Assembly: GCA_025617375.2 (NCBI GenBank)
Contig: JAMYGW020000014.1
Coordinates: 496,001 to 560,000 of the forward strand
Direction: 5' to 3'
DNA length: 64,000 nucleotides
From: Acarospora socialis
Lineage: Eukaryota; Ascomycota; Lecanoromycetes; Acarosporales; Acarosporaceae
Shown here: positions 22,701-34,300 of the stretch, piece after piece
Numbering within the stretch: position 1 is the first letter of the stretch
How the letters are laid out: each line of letters starts with the position of its first letter
The notes under the pieces: model-generated
Seen by the model: only the letters and a program-made list of their open reading frames with translations
Told to the model about the DNA's origin: nothing
Database searches by the model: none
Translations under genes and position numbers: made by a program

Positions 22701-25520
22701 TCAAGATTTAGACCTCCAGTCGCTCATGAGCTTCTGAAAGTGCTCAATTCGTTGTTCATGGTCTGGGCTCACTGCCCTGGAGTTTCTGCAAGTCAAGGCA
22801 TGATAAGACATCACGGCAAGACAAAATGATCATTCTGACCCAATCGACTCAGATTGCGCGGTATGAAGTAATAGTTGGGGTATGAAAGGTATTTGTGTAT
22901 GTGTGCCCCCTCTTGATCCATCCTTTGTTTGCAGATCATCTAAAGATGGTGGATGTGGACCATCATTATGAGAGCGAGGAGGTAAATCGGTTCGGCGAGA
23001 TGCCGCAGCGGATGCACGTGTTGCGCATCTGCCTGGTAGGAAACGCTTGGCGCCAAGCTGTACTCGATCCATGTCAGAAACGAGCACAGGGTAAAAAGCT
23101 CGCTGCCTTGGTCATCCAGTGTTGGACCGAGTCACATATCGCTGCAGCCATGATCCCACGAGCGGGATCCCAGATGAGTACCTTTGACTAAACTTACCTA
23201 CCGCTGGTACCTAAGCGGTACCCAATAATAGGCTCGTCGAGGATAGAAATGTGCGTTTTGGCGTTGATGCTGAACCATGTCTTGGGATGACCATTCCCGG
23301 CTTTCACTCATGACATTGTGTCGGGTGCTCCACGCCAAGGGTGCTTCTTCCTAGTGGCATACCTTAACCGTCGCACTCTCATCCGACAAGAGTAGCCCTT
23401 TCAGGTGCGTGTTGCCAGCAAAGTTTTGGTCAATGATTAAATCGCCGCAGGTGGTATGGGGAGTGATATCCGCTTCGGACTCGTGGCATTGGGACCTTGA
23501 CCCTCCCAAAAATGAGCGCCGCACACGACCTTAAAAACAGACGATGCGAGACCGTTAGAGGGGTCAGCTCATCGCTTTGACATTCTCAAACCCTTTGGGC
23601 TTTTCCATCTGCTTTCTGTGCCAGGTCAGAAGTGCGCACACTCAACACACAACTGAATGAGCTGTGGCACCGTGGGTGCAGTGCCGTTCCTTGCTGTACA
23701 CCACAAAGTGCTTTGGATGGGACTTGAAGCTCAGTACTGTCGAGGACGAGAATAATATCGCCCATGAAGTGCTTTGGATGGGACTTGAAGCTCAGTACTG
23801 TCGAGGACGAGAATAATATTGCCCATGGGAAGAACAATGCTGATTGAGGTGTTGACGTCAATCATGACTCTGCAACAACCTCCACGCTTCATCCAACATT
23901 CAGTGCTACCTTATCAGTGACAAAGTGCACTTTAACCCATTCCAAATCAAAGCATCCGCGCATTTGTACCTTAGAGCCCTCTTGCATCACCGAATCGGGA
24001 AAATGGTGGCCACTCTTTCTTGTAGACGCGTCGAGACTCGGCAAGCATGTAGACTTCCGGATCATCGCCATCTCTGCTAATACTTTCGTTATTGTCGGCA
24101 AGGTGAACGTTGGCGCCTCCAGCAGCTGCCTGGAAGAGCAATTTCCCAAGTTCTTTGCACGTCCCCGAACGCTCACGTTATTCAAGAGACTTGAGTGTAG
24201 GACTCTGAGATTGTTTCTTTTCTATGATCCGAATGTGATGTCAGAATTTCCGCACACCGTTATTATGCATGGCCCCTGTCGCCACTCAAAGAAGCCCCTT
24301 CCGATGGCGATCTGATGCTTTCGCTGAAAGTTCATCAATATTGCCAACAAAATCTCAATACTCTGCGCATAGTGAAAGAAAGAATGTGGAGAATATCCTA
24401 ACAGTCATGCATGGGCAAAACTTTGGTTTCGGCTGGTGTATCACAGCTGTAGTGCGACCACCAGCCCAAGCTCGAATCTGAGAATGAGGTGCTGCAAAGA
24501 AGAAGTCAAGCAAACATATGAGGCATGCAGACAACTTGCAGAGAAGAAGCACCCGGCGATGAAAAATCTGTGAGATAGGTAGATAGATGAACATGTTGTC
24601 AGTGAAGGGAACAAGTCTCGCCCTCATCTGGCTGGTGAGCCTATTGCGTTCGCAAGTGAGAAGTTTGCAGACGGTAGACGGGAGTTATCCCCCTACTCCA
24701 CAAACTACCCATGAGCCCTCTCTTCAAACCCCGAAGTTTGTATAGTTAGTGAGTTGCAATTCTCATCTCATCTTCATCGAAGTTGAACACAGCACACTGT
24801 TCGACAATACTACTTAGCCCGTGTTATTGCGCTGCTTGCTCCAACGTCATTAGTAAGCCATATCAGCTGCAGATTTTGGTTATACTCACGTGCTTCTCAT
24901 CTAAGAAAACGAGTTGGTCCCAGAAGGGGAAACGACCTTCGTCTCTTCGTCTTCGCTTCGTCTTGCCACGGTCTATCAGTGGTTCAAGCCAGCATCCGGC
25001 CGCTCTTTAACACATATTCAGCCAGTTTCCTTGCCAGAACAGTGATGACCGATAATAAGAAGAGGAGACTTACGATTCAGTTATCTCAACCTTAGAGAAC
25101 ACAAAGACAGCTCTTTGAAAAGACTCGCCTTGCTTTCTTGGCGACATCAAGCACTGGTAGTTGCATGCCCACTATGGCACCGAATTCAGTGCTGCAATTT
25201 ATTGAAGTCTTCTCATACCCGAGAACAAGAGAGTTGCAAGACACGTCTCAGCTCAGGTGCAGCCATTATTCACGAGTAGAAATAAGTCTTCTGTCAGTGT
25301 CCAAGTATTGATGAGAGAATAACCAGTTATCCTTTAACAGTAGCTCTCGACATATTAAGTAGAGCTATAGCAACAAAATATCACGGATCGAATTGAAGCC
25401 TAACCATCGAGTGATCTTAAGGAAACAAGAGTAATGAGCAAGCGGGCACTAAAACAACCGACCAAGTATAGATATAAGTTTAGATGGAAAGGTAATGTCT
25501 AAGCTCTTATTCTCGATGAG
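22700..25520. other. No recognisable gene apart from the tandem duplication
   Basis: Short frames on both strands lack family motifs. The minus-strand frame 23889-24185 and the plus-strand frame 22895-23191 are the longest, and neither shows a plausible fungal gene structure. Confidence 0.4.
23706..23827. repeat. 61-bp perfect-length tandem duplication
   Basis: Units 23706-23766 and 23767-23827 begin AAGTGCTTTGG and end CCCATG. They differ at one position (C/T), which suggests a recent duplication followed by a transition. No recognised gene contains it. Confidence 0.95.
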
Positions 25521-25653
25521 GGAAGTTAGGTAACAAGTAAGTGTGAAAAGGGAAAGGAGGGAATGAGCAGGCAAAGCCACTTATAACACATGTAGGGGCC
25601 ATAGTGAATTGTATAGCTAATACGAAACCAGTGCCATACCCCGAAACCAGCTA

Positions 25654-26100
25654 TCAAACGTTCTCTCTCGCCTTCACCTTCGCCTTCCCTTTCCTCGCTG
25701 ACCTCGATGCCCTCGCGGACCCCGCTGTCGCCGTCACCCCTGGACTCGCTGCTGCTCCCTTCGCCGTCTTTGTCGCCGCTTCCCACGCCGTTGCTGTCAC
25801 CATCCTCGCTGCCTTCTGTTCCTTCCCCGCCGTCTTCTTGGCCGTGGGCCTCGATGCTCGCCCAGAGGATCGATTTGTGCTCGTTGGAGGGTCGTTGGGT
25901 AGGGGTAGGGTGGAGGATATAATGGAATGGGAGGGAGGAGGGGGGATGTCGCGGATCATTTGCTCATAGAAAGAAAGAGGTGAAGCAGCAAGAGGATGCG
26001 GAGGAGCAGAAGAAGGGAGTGGAGTAACAGAAGGAGGAGTGAAAGAACAGGAGGGGATGGAAGTGGGGCATGAAAAGGAAGTGGGAGAAACAGAAGGAGG
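25654..26100 (-). pseudogene. Basic AT-hook/H1-like protein family, copy B
   Basis: An open minus-strand frame runs from ~26160 down to a stop at 25654. It starts with Pro/Ser-rich sequence (TPLPSSAPPHPLAASPLSF), passes YEQMIRDIPPPP and the shared block NDPPTSTNRSSGRASRP, and ends in a Lys/Ala-rich tail (KTAKGAAAS, SARKGKAKVKA) like a linker-histone tail. The shared block matches copy A (15684-15905) in protein and DNA. No start ATG is in frame upstream, so a first exon like MxRPKRxA is either missing or distant. It could still be part of a live spliced gene. Confidence 0.45.
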
Positions 26101-26295
26101 GAAGGGCCAGGGGTGGGGGCTCCCACCCAGACGTCGCTGGCCTGGGTTTTTGTCGTCGTCGTCCGCTTATGAGCCTCAGCCTCAGCAATCCTACTCCCGT
26201 CATCGCTTGCTTACTGGTATTCCTTGTGACTGGAACTGATGAAGGGTGGTTGTTGGAAGGGCTTCGGGTTATTGCGGGCCCAGATTCGAGTGCAT

Positions 26296-26750
26296 TCATC
26301 GCTCAAGTAACTGCAGCGTGTCTGCAGTTAGATGCTTGTTGTTCCGTTCGAAAACAGCAGCGAAGCGTTTTGAATTCTGTGGTCCACAGGTCCTGTCCCG
26401 AGTCAAGGCGTGTGCCAGGGCTCCATCATCCTCATTACAGGTTGCAGCATGCACAGGCCGGAGGGTAGCAAGGAATTGTATCAGCACTTCATCGGTGCTC
26501 AATAGTCGGGGAGAACGAGTATATTGAGCATGCCGTCGTCCACGTTTCGAACGCATCCAAGTGCGGTGAGAATTCTGTAGAGTGTCGCCGAACAGAGTGT
26601 GTACTTGTCCCGAGCCACCGCGAGAAGACAGAGGGCTGCTTGTATTGACGGCCACTCCCATCAATACGTCATCAAGCCGTTCCAGCAGATCAGCCACCAA
26701 CTCCGTCACTGATCGCCCTATGACTGTCCAGCTACGGCTACCGCGACCCT
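26296..26750 (-). CDS. Unidentified ORF
   Basis: A continuous minus-strand frame of about 150 codons ends at 26296. It contains VTELVADLLERLDDVLMGVA and LIQFLATLRPVHAATCNEDD. No ATG lies near its start, so it is an exon, a relic or a chance frame in GC-rich sequence. It shows no motif I recognise and no membrane segment. Confidence 0.25.
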
Positions 26751-27650
26751 TACTTCCTTGGCTGTTGCGGTGCCCAACTGGAGGCTCAAACTGATACCGC
26801 TTGGCACCGCTCCTGCCGGCCCAAGCCCACCGACAAGTCTGATCGAGGGTGGTGTGAACTCCACTCTAACACTCTGACTGGGTTCCTCCACGACCGTTTC
26901 ACTCTTAATGTTCAGTGTACCTCTCCCGAGACACTGTACTCGCTGCGCACGCCCCAACATCATATCCGATTCTAAGGCGGCTAACATACCGACTAGACTG
27001 TTTCTGCAACCAGCCGCGTGTCATCCGGCCCGGTGAATGCAGGAGAGCGTCTTGGCTGGCACACGGTTATAGTATCTCTCCCTTCAGTAAGAGTTTGCGC
27101 AATGGACCGGTTGGGGTCCCAGCACCGCTTCGGTATGGTCAACTGGTGCTTCGGCTCCACTCGCAGTACGTGCAATCAAGGCTTGCCTGTTCCTCGTGAT
27201 ATGACCAAAGGTCCATCCTACTTCCCTCTCTACACGTCGCTGCTACGCTGGCTCTAGATGGGTTGTTCGCCTATATTTGTATGGCAGTTCCCATTCTTGT
27301 TTCAGCTCTAAACCACATCATCCGAACTGCACTCCGAGTTCGTTGTGATTGTCATATGTAGGAGGTTTGATATTCTGGAGAGATCTTGCTAGGTTGTATA
27401 AAGCAACTTTCACCGAGATCTCCAAGCGTGACTATGCTACCTATCTGACATCTCTCGCAACATAGATTATTGCTATCTGGGCGCTGAATCGGGCCACAGC
27501 ACAATCACGGCACATATCATCCGAGCTAGCATCTGCACGGAGGTTGCCCCATCTATAATGATGAGTCTGTGCCTGAATATACTGCTGATTGTCAGATCAG
27601 CATTGATGATATAAGGCGGCGGAAAGAGTTACCAGAATCAAGCTGCGGTC

Positions 27651-28359
27651 TCAAGGGTCAATCCGTCGTTGTTTGAGTAAAGGTTTAACAGGCCGTGATC
27701 GACTTAGTCCAACTCTAATAGCCTGATGGCCTAGCTTGAGCGGTTTATGGGCGCCCGATACATCGTCGGTTTTTGCTGTGGCCGCCGTCTTTACCTCTCC
27801 TTTACCTTCCATCGCCTCCACTGCGTTTTCGTTCTGCTGGTACATTGAGTACGACCTTTTTCCCACTACTGTCTTGTTGGTGACCTGTTCTAGCGAGACC
27901 CTCTCTGTAGATCTTGTAGAACTGAGTTGATCGATGCATTGCGTGGATTGAGCTGCCGGAGATGCGCATTCTATTAATGCCGGCCTGTCAGTCGAATAGT
28001 TGACGCATAGGCGGAGGAGCGCTGTACCTCTCAGCCAAGGTCGGAGTGCTGGTTGAGGGGATTCGTAATTAGTTTCACTACTTGGTACCTTCAAATGCAA
28101 TCGACAAGTTAGCTCATTGCCTCCGGAGAAGTACTAGCAGCACTGATAATACGTACCGGTGTAGCCAAATAGGATGTCGCCAGAGTGGACACTTCTTGCG
28201 TCGGCAGCGACGGAGACGGCGGAGGGCTAGGGACTGGTGCACTGTTTGGCCCCGTAAGGTCGCCTGCTTGGTATAATTCTAAAGATGAAATGTCAGTAAT
28301 GTCAATGTAGATGGAGGTCTCTTACCTTCTGGGAGCCTCTCATCATCTGAAGTGGCCAT
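27651..28359 (-). CDS. Small four-exon protein with basic C-terminal motif
   Basis: The ATG at 28359 begins MATSDDERLPE. Exons are 28326-28359, 28157-28278, 28028-28088 and 27651-27970. Introns of 47, 68 and 57 bases have GTAAGA, GTACGT and GTACAG donors and TTTAG, GAAG and ATAG acceptors. All junctions keep frame and give 178 residues. The last intron is also a multiple of three and open, so it could be retained without a stop. The protein is Pro/Ser-rich at first (PVPSPPPSPSLPTQ), has a charged middle, and ends in RVGLSRSRPVKPLLKQRR, a motif resembling the C-termini of fungal AT-hook-type nuclear proteins (from memory). It is likely nuclear. The consistent splice set argues it is intact. 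Confidence 0.65.
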
Positions 28360-29160
28360 TGTTTCAAGAAGAACTTTTACTGCTGAACTATTGAGTGTAA
28401 GAGAGGCTTAAAAAATAATGAAAAGTTTCAGATGCAGTAGTACCGTGGATTGCTATCAGACAGGAGTTGATGTGAAGCTGAGGTATGTTTGATTATGAAG
28501 TTGACCCAGCACGATGGGGAGTAGAAGACAGGTCATAGAAATCCGTATAACGAGTGCCTGGGATGAAGAATCAATGCCTGCTTGGTATCCGTCACTGAGC
28601 CTGTGCACAATGCTTTATGAGGATAGATGTATTGTGTGAGACAACGGATTCCAGTCACCTAGTTTGTGAAGGCGATAATGAACTTGACTCGCTTTCCTGA
28701 GAGCGCTCAAATGGCCCGTCAACGTCACAAAACTTTATACGATGGATGGCAAGTGCCCTTGGTAGCATTTGAAACCGTTAGAAGGTTGGCTCCTTTGGGA
28801 TTTGCATGACCAGCCAATAGTGTTAGGGTTAGCATTCTACGTGGGCTACCGGATCCATTGATCCTACAGAGTGTGATCATGTGTCTTGTGTTTGCGACAG
28901 ATGTTTCATCTTGTTGCCTTGTATTCTTCCCCAATGATACAAGTGTCTTCCCAGACTCCAGGCAAGCTCACGAGACCATCTTTTATCTTTGCCTTTGCCT
29001 TGACCAGCAGGAAAAGTGAACAGTGATTTAAGAAGAGCAGCAATCGAAGCACTGACCATAGGTTGGTGACGCCAAGGGGGTGTGATCAGGCTCCGCCGAT
29101 TTACTACCTACAGTACATATGTCTAAGAATAGCATGAGATCTGTGAAAACCCTCACACCC
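28360..29160. other. Promoter side of the small gene; no other gene recognised
   Basis: Nothing with a family motif is seen on either strand. The first few hundred bases above 28359 would be the promoter of the minus-strand gene. Confidence 0.4.
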
Positions 29161-29482
29161 AACTAATGATCTTTCTTATCCATAAGCATATCAACCCTCC
29201 ACACCTACCGCGTGTACTACTGGCTGTGGTCCTTCAACCTTCAGCGTTACGGAGTGAGCCACTCTCCCTTCCACGATATGCCCATTCTTTGATGTTGTAT
29301 ACTATGACTCTTGATTTCTACCCATCGACGGCTCCTTCGGCGGTAACCATATTCGACATATACGAGGTCGAAGACATCCTAGGCAAGAGAAAGACTAGCG
29401 GAAAGCCCACTAAGGTACCTTCTTAAGTGGAAAGGATACAGAGTATGATAATTTGGAAAATACTCGGAAACGAAGGAAAACC

Positions 29483-29990
29483 TCAAGAACCGCGCGAGGA
29501 TGCTTCAACGTATTGAGGAGGGGAGGCGTCGCGAATGCACCGCCAGAGATCATCTGGCATAGCATCGAGAGACCGAGAAAGAGTCTCAACTGGTGAGTTC
29601 TTCATCGCAGCACCGTCATCCGACAACTCCTGGAAAGGGCAAAGAGTCTTTCTTTGGCACCAATTCTGTGTTTGACGCAACGTCTTGCGCAAACGATCAA
29701 CCCTAACAGCGACACGAGTCTGCTCAGCAAGAAGTCGAGATTGTTTGGCCTCCGCCTTGAGGATGTCTGACTCGAGCTTCTCACGAACTCCATCAAAAGT
29801 CTCCCACCACCGATGCAGGACGCCCACGACAAGTGCACTCCGCACATTCAGTATACGATTGCATCCCGATGCAAGAGCCTCAAAGGGAGGAACAGTAATG
29901 GCAGCCACCGCAGAACTGCCGTGGGTGGTTGATTGTCTCGTCCTAGTGAGGGATCTCTCGTAATCTAGGGTTAGAGGTTTGGGCTTGTTG
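29483..29990 (-). other. Antisense coiled-coil ORF inside the Gypsy remnant (fossil)
   Basis: On the strand opposite to the chromodomain a frame stays open for about 170 codons and stops at 29483. It reads like protein: PPFEALASGCNRILNVRSAL, LHRWWETFDGVREKLESD, a heptad-like helix (AKQSRLLAEQTRVAVRVDRL), and MPDDLWRCIRDASPPQYV near the end. No ATG opens it. I recall hypothetical fungal proteins of this type but no function. It may be an antisense accessory ORF of the element or a host gene overlapping it. Confidence 0.45.
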
Positions 29991-30319
29991 ATACAAAGAT
30001 CGCGTGATACACAATCGGGTTAACCAGTAGCTCAGTAACTCGGCGCTTGACTAACTAAGTTGAAACGGTCGTTCCCCTATTGAGAACGACCCAATCTATA
30101 TACTATGGACTCGGCGATGGTATGCGGCGAGTCGACGGCTCGATCGGTCAAGTCGACCTCTCAATGGTTGAGCTGTCGAGTTCTTAGATTCCGTTATGCG
30201 CATCTTGTGCGTATAACTACTATAATCTAACGTTAGTAGAGCTTGGGCAGGTCCCTCGCCAGAGCTAGGCTTCCCAAAGTATGGTCGTATCACCCGCTGT
30301 GGAGCGTATGGGGGTCACA
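29986..30319 (+). repeat. Probable 3' LTR of the Gypsy remnant
   Basis: 334 bases with TGT...ACA termini, an internal TATA-like sequence and a purine-rich tract just before it. No second copy is present in the window, so the assignment rests on structure only. Confidence 0.5.
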
Positions 30320-31918
30320 GATCATTGTAATGTAGTGTTTGATTCTTTCGTGGATGAGGCAATCCTGAACGCCTGAACTTCGAGTTCGCATGCGTCCTGC
30401 CAGTCACACTACCTACTTATTACCTCACCGGTGTCCGTCTAGACACTTCTTGGACCACGCTCGAAACCACCGAGATGAACATTGACCGAGTTGACCCACC
30501 GGTTTAGTGCTGCCCCGGCGGCTTCATAATTCATACTACTTCGAATGTTCACTCGATCTCCCGTATGGCCCTGAGCGTCGCGAGCCACGAAGCCTCACTC
30601 GGGTCGAGAAATTGCAAAAATAACAATATACAAATTCTGTTACAACCCAAGCTCTCACATTACAAGCATGTCATAACAAAAGGTAGTTTGATTAGATACA
30701 TGACCGGTCAATCCTCAGCCGTGATACTTTATTGTTCCCTCAATGTGCAATAGTCACACCACCCAGATCGACAAACATCGTTGATTGGCAGTCTCTGTGG
30801 CTCCAGGCGTCTGAGTAACAGAACGGTTGATGCATTGCTGTTTCTGAATCAAAGCGGCCGGTTAAAGAGGCGAAGAAACGTATACGGACGAGGAGATGCA
30901 ACCATGTGTGACATGGACGAGCAGGAACAGGAAATAGCTGCCATTGTTCAGAGCCTTGAAAGCAGGGTTGGCCGAGATGAACCGAGCAAAGACTGCAAGA
31001 GATCAAGCCAACCAAGGGAGCATGCTTAGTACTCTTCCTGCTGGCAGAGACGAGTCCAGCTTATCCGGTGCGTCGTTTATAGATTGCAGAGTTTCAGACC
31101 GCTTGTGATGGCAGGCTCGAATTGTGGAATTTCACTGCCCTTCCCATAATCAGCAATGATATGTGGTACTGAAAGATTCTCTTGCTGACGTGTGGATGAC
31201 TACGTGCTAGCAACAAACTGGCTAGAACACGAGGTCTGCAGGTAGTTCCCTTCCTCCATCGGCTCGGTTACTGCTGTTGTAAGACACTTTCCCTGATGAA
31301 CGCCACGAGATTGGAATATTCAAACTGATACTGGTGTTGCTTCTCTGCAGTTGACCAGACCTCCGACCGGAACGAAGATTCGTGCAGCACAAACCAAGCT
31401 GAAAGGCCTAAGGCGTCACGAACAAGAGGCGGTTGAAGTCCCTCTCGGTCTGCCTCACTCGCGCGAGTAAAGACATCTGGGAGATGCTCAGCTCAGGAAG
31501 GATTGGTCACCACGTCTGACGCACTCACCACAGCGTTTTATACCTTCAGGGAGAGACAACAGCAACTCAGCAGAGCAGTCTGTGGCTAGAGACACTGTCG
31601 CTCGTATACATTAGTCCAGTTGCTGTCCCTCTACCAAATGTGAAGACTGCACATACCATGCATCGGTCTAACCCAAATGACCGTACGGCTCGTAACGGTG
31701 CCGTCTAGCTGAAGTGCGTCTAACGCAATTTGCTTCCGCAAAGCTAGTTCGTCCTGTCAACCTTTGTCAGCGAACGACTTCCCAGAACGACCTGATCTTA
31801 CTGCTTCTTCGCAATGTGCTGGTATCGCTGGGAGCTCGGCAAGTGAGAAATTCGAAGGCCCCTGAAGGCCATGTAGCTGAGAAGGTGGTCAATAATGGTA
31901 TCCAGCCCCAAGAAATAA
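30320..31918. other. No recognisable gene
   Basis: Only short frames without motifs are present on both strands. Confidence 0.4.
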
Positions 31919-32287
31919 TCAACCGTAACGCACCGTAATGTCCAAGTTGAAAGGTAAAAGAGCATCTGCTCTGTATGCATCCAACGCCAGCTCAATGCCT
32001 GCAGCAACCTCCGTTACGACCTGAGGCCTACAAATTGTTCTCCGCTGAGGTGAAGGGCATTTGATCCATGTGCTGTACTCGTCTTTCTTCCATGCACCTA
32101 CCAGGTCGATGCTGCAAGAAAAGCCGTCGTATGGTGCGCTGAATGTTAGACTTGTGATAGCCAGCTGCACCTTTCGACCATTCGGCAGTAATTCCACACC
32201 AAACAATGACTTTAGGAGCTCATTAATGAGGCATCTTTTACCTGCGCCGCCTCGGCCGTAGAAGAGAATTCGAGGATGGGTTGGCAT
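31919..32287 (-). pseudogene. P-loop NTPase fragment
   Basis: The ATG at 32287 opens THPRILFYGRGGAGKRCLIN, a Walker A (GxGGxGK) at residues 10-17 preceded by a beta strand. Residues then run through NGRKVQLAITSLTFSAPYDG to CSIDLVGAW, which has the position of a G3/Walker B strand (D-x-x-G). The usual Ser/Thr after GK is Arg here, and the frame ends at 123 residues without switch or base-recognition motifs. It is probably an N-terminal GTPase-like fragment of a larger dead gene, in the style of fungal AIG1/septin-like or NACHT N-terminal proteins (uncertain). Confidence 0.45.
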
Positions 32288-34300
32288 GATGAGGTCAGCG
32301 TACTTGGTTTGATTTGAGTTGAGGAAAGAGTAAACTGCAGTGCGGATGGAGAGAGTTCGCTCAGTCTCAAGTAAGTGAACTGGCTAAAATAAAACTCGAA
32401 AAAGCTCGTGCGTTCGGACCCGTCAGAATTCAACCGCAGGACCGAATGGGAAACATCAGCACTCCCCTCACAAGCATGACTCTTCTTCCCGGAAAGTATG
32501 GGACATGTGTTCACTGGTACCGGCACCAGGAGTTAGAGGGCTGCCAACCATGCTCATGCAAGGTTTTGACTTCTCAGGCTGTTTTTGCCCTGGGCGAAAG
32601 CTGTGGAGCCAGTTACAGGTGAATAAGACCAAATCAAGAATGGTCGCATCCATCGCTGCAACGCATTCGAGACAGGGTGTTATGATAATCTGTCTGACCG
32701 GTGAGAAACGACGGGTTCAAATCCTAGTCTACCTAACAAGGCCACCTCCTATATTCTCGCCCTCACGCCACTAGCGCGGCAGTACTCCCGCCAAGCTTCA
32801 CCTCATCGCACTCCTGGAGAGCCTTGCGGCGAGCGCACGGGGAAACTCGTAGAAGGAAACCTGAGACGAAGACTCTCGTCGCCCATGCTGGGTGTCTTAG
32901 CACTGGACCAACCATCTCTGACCGCAACAATTGTTGTATCGTCGATCCCCTAGAACAAAGCTGCACAGGTCGCATTTCCAAAGACTTAACACTACCTGCT
33001 AGAGCCCATATCTTCGTGCAGATTTCCGTCCTCAACAGCACCAAGACCTGGATGCGAAGTTAACACCAGGTTCCTTCGAGAGTCAAACGCACAAGTGAGT
33101 GAGTTTGAGCATCCTTGGCAGGCTCTGTGAGTAGACGATGCAGATGTATGGGTTTGGGAGGACTGTTTTCGGTGTGCGAAGTACGAAGACATCCTTTTAA
33201 GACCAAGGCTTTCCATGTCCGAGCACAGGTAACGCCGATTGGAATCATATCTACCCACCTAGGCAGATCAACCTATGAAGCCAATGCCAGCGGAGTGGTT
33301 TGATCTAGGTAAGGTAACAGGAGGGCCACGTTCCACATTAAAGCTCAACCGCAGATATACTAACGGTTATGAAAACGTACTTATCATCACTAGGGATCTA
33401 AAGAATCCAGACCTAAGGTACGTATGGGGCTGGGGCCGTGATCAACGCCACCGGCACGCCGAGCTACGAGTGTGCCACCTCCCACCCTACTTGAGCAAGT
33501 TTGATCTTCGTAGCTAGCTCCACTCCTTCGGTAAGATTTTTTTGGAGAATTTCTCTTGCCAGCATCTCACGCGACTGGCTTGGCCTTGGGCTGAGGCTGA
33601 TGTCAGGGTTGGTACGTAAAGTAGTTCGTCTTGTAATTCTTCACCCAGAAGCTCCCCATGGACACCATCGCTGTTAGCGTCCTCACTCTTATCTTCAAGG
33701 CTGTCGGCCTGAGTATGTTTCTCACCTGGTGGGATCCCGCACTTGCCCAATTGACTGACCGCCTCGACTCCGTGGAAATGAGGTGAATGGTGTAATGTGG
33801 GCGAAGTTGTTTCCTGCTATCTCAGTAGTCCCATGTGAACAAAGAAAAGATCTCCATCCACTCAACCTCCACCAGTAAACCACGCTACCCGTGATCGCTT
33901 GCCGATAGTATATTATACTAAATAGTACCGTAGGTTGGTAACTCACACTTGTCTCGCTGACGCCCACCTCCCCACTCCCGCTGAACCAGCGCCCAGCTTC
34001 CTCCTCGCCGTCGTCTTGTGCAGTGGTGGCGGGATGCGGGCGTCGGCGAGAAAGTTGGGTTGCGTCTTAGGGGGGCAGGGTTCGTGGCCGCCGCAACGTA
34101 CGGGGCTCAGAGGGAGTCACGGGGCGGAAGAAAGGGCTCGTTGCCATCGTGACGAGCTGGTGGCGGCTCTTCGAGCCGATCGAGATATGGAGGAATGGGA
34201 GGGATGTCGGGAATTATCGTAAGGAGGTGCCCGTATACGACGGTGGAGCTAGTCCGCACATTGGTGGAGAGACTCGATCCGCCTCGACGCGAGGGTGTGA
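32288..34300. other. No recognisable gene
   Basis: A GGTTCAAATCC-like sequence at ~32713 resembles a tRNA B box but no cloverleaf forms. Other frames lack motifs. The stretch just before 34300 may hold eroded upstream parts of the beta-lactamase-like gene. Confidence 0.35.

Larger units (their letters stand above)
29160..30319 (+). mobile_element. Ty3/Gypsy chromovirus 3' end with LTR (fossil)
   Basis: Plus-strand order is: end of pol with a chromodomain-like segment (YEVEDILGKRKTSGKPTK near 29350-29415, then ENLKNRARMLQRIEEG near 29480-29540), a purine-rich tract (~29967-29984), and an LTR-like repeat 29986-30319 that starts TGTTGATACA and ends GGTCACA. It carries a TATA-like box (ctatatacta, ~30096). 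Gag, reverse transcriptase and the 5' LTR are not in the window, so it is a truncated copy with several breaks. An antisense ORF lies between the chromodomain and the LTR (separate entry). Orientation rests on the chromodomain and the purine tract. Confidence 0.6.

Noticed and set aside
29685-29963. Plus-strand frame continuing after the Gypsy chromodomain toward the LTR.
   Set aside because: Its composition (Arg/Ser/Thr-rich, no motif) looks like the shadow of the minus-strand coiled-coil frame.
32650-32745. tRNA-like GGTTCAAATCC motif.
   Set aside because: The T-stem has mismatches and no D or anticodon arm can be folded at the right distance.
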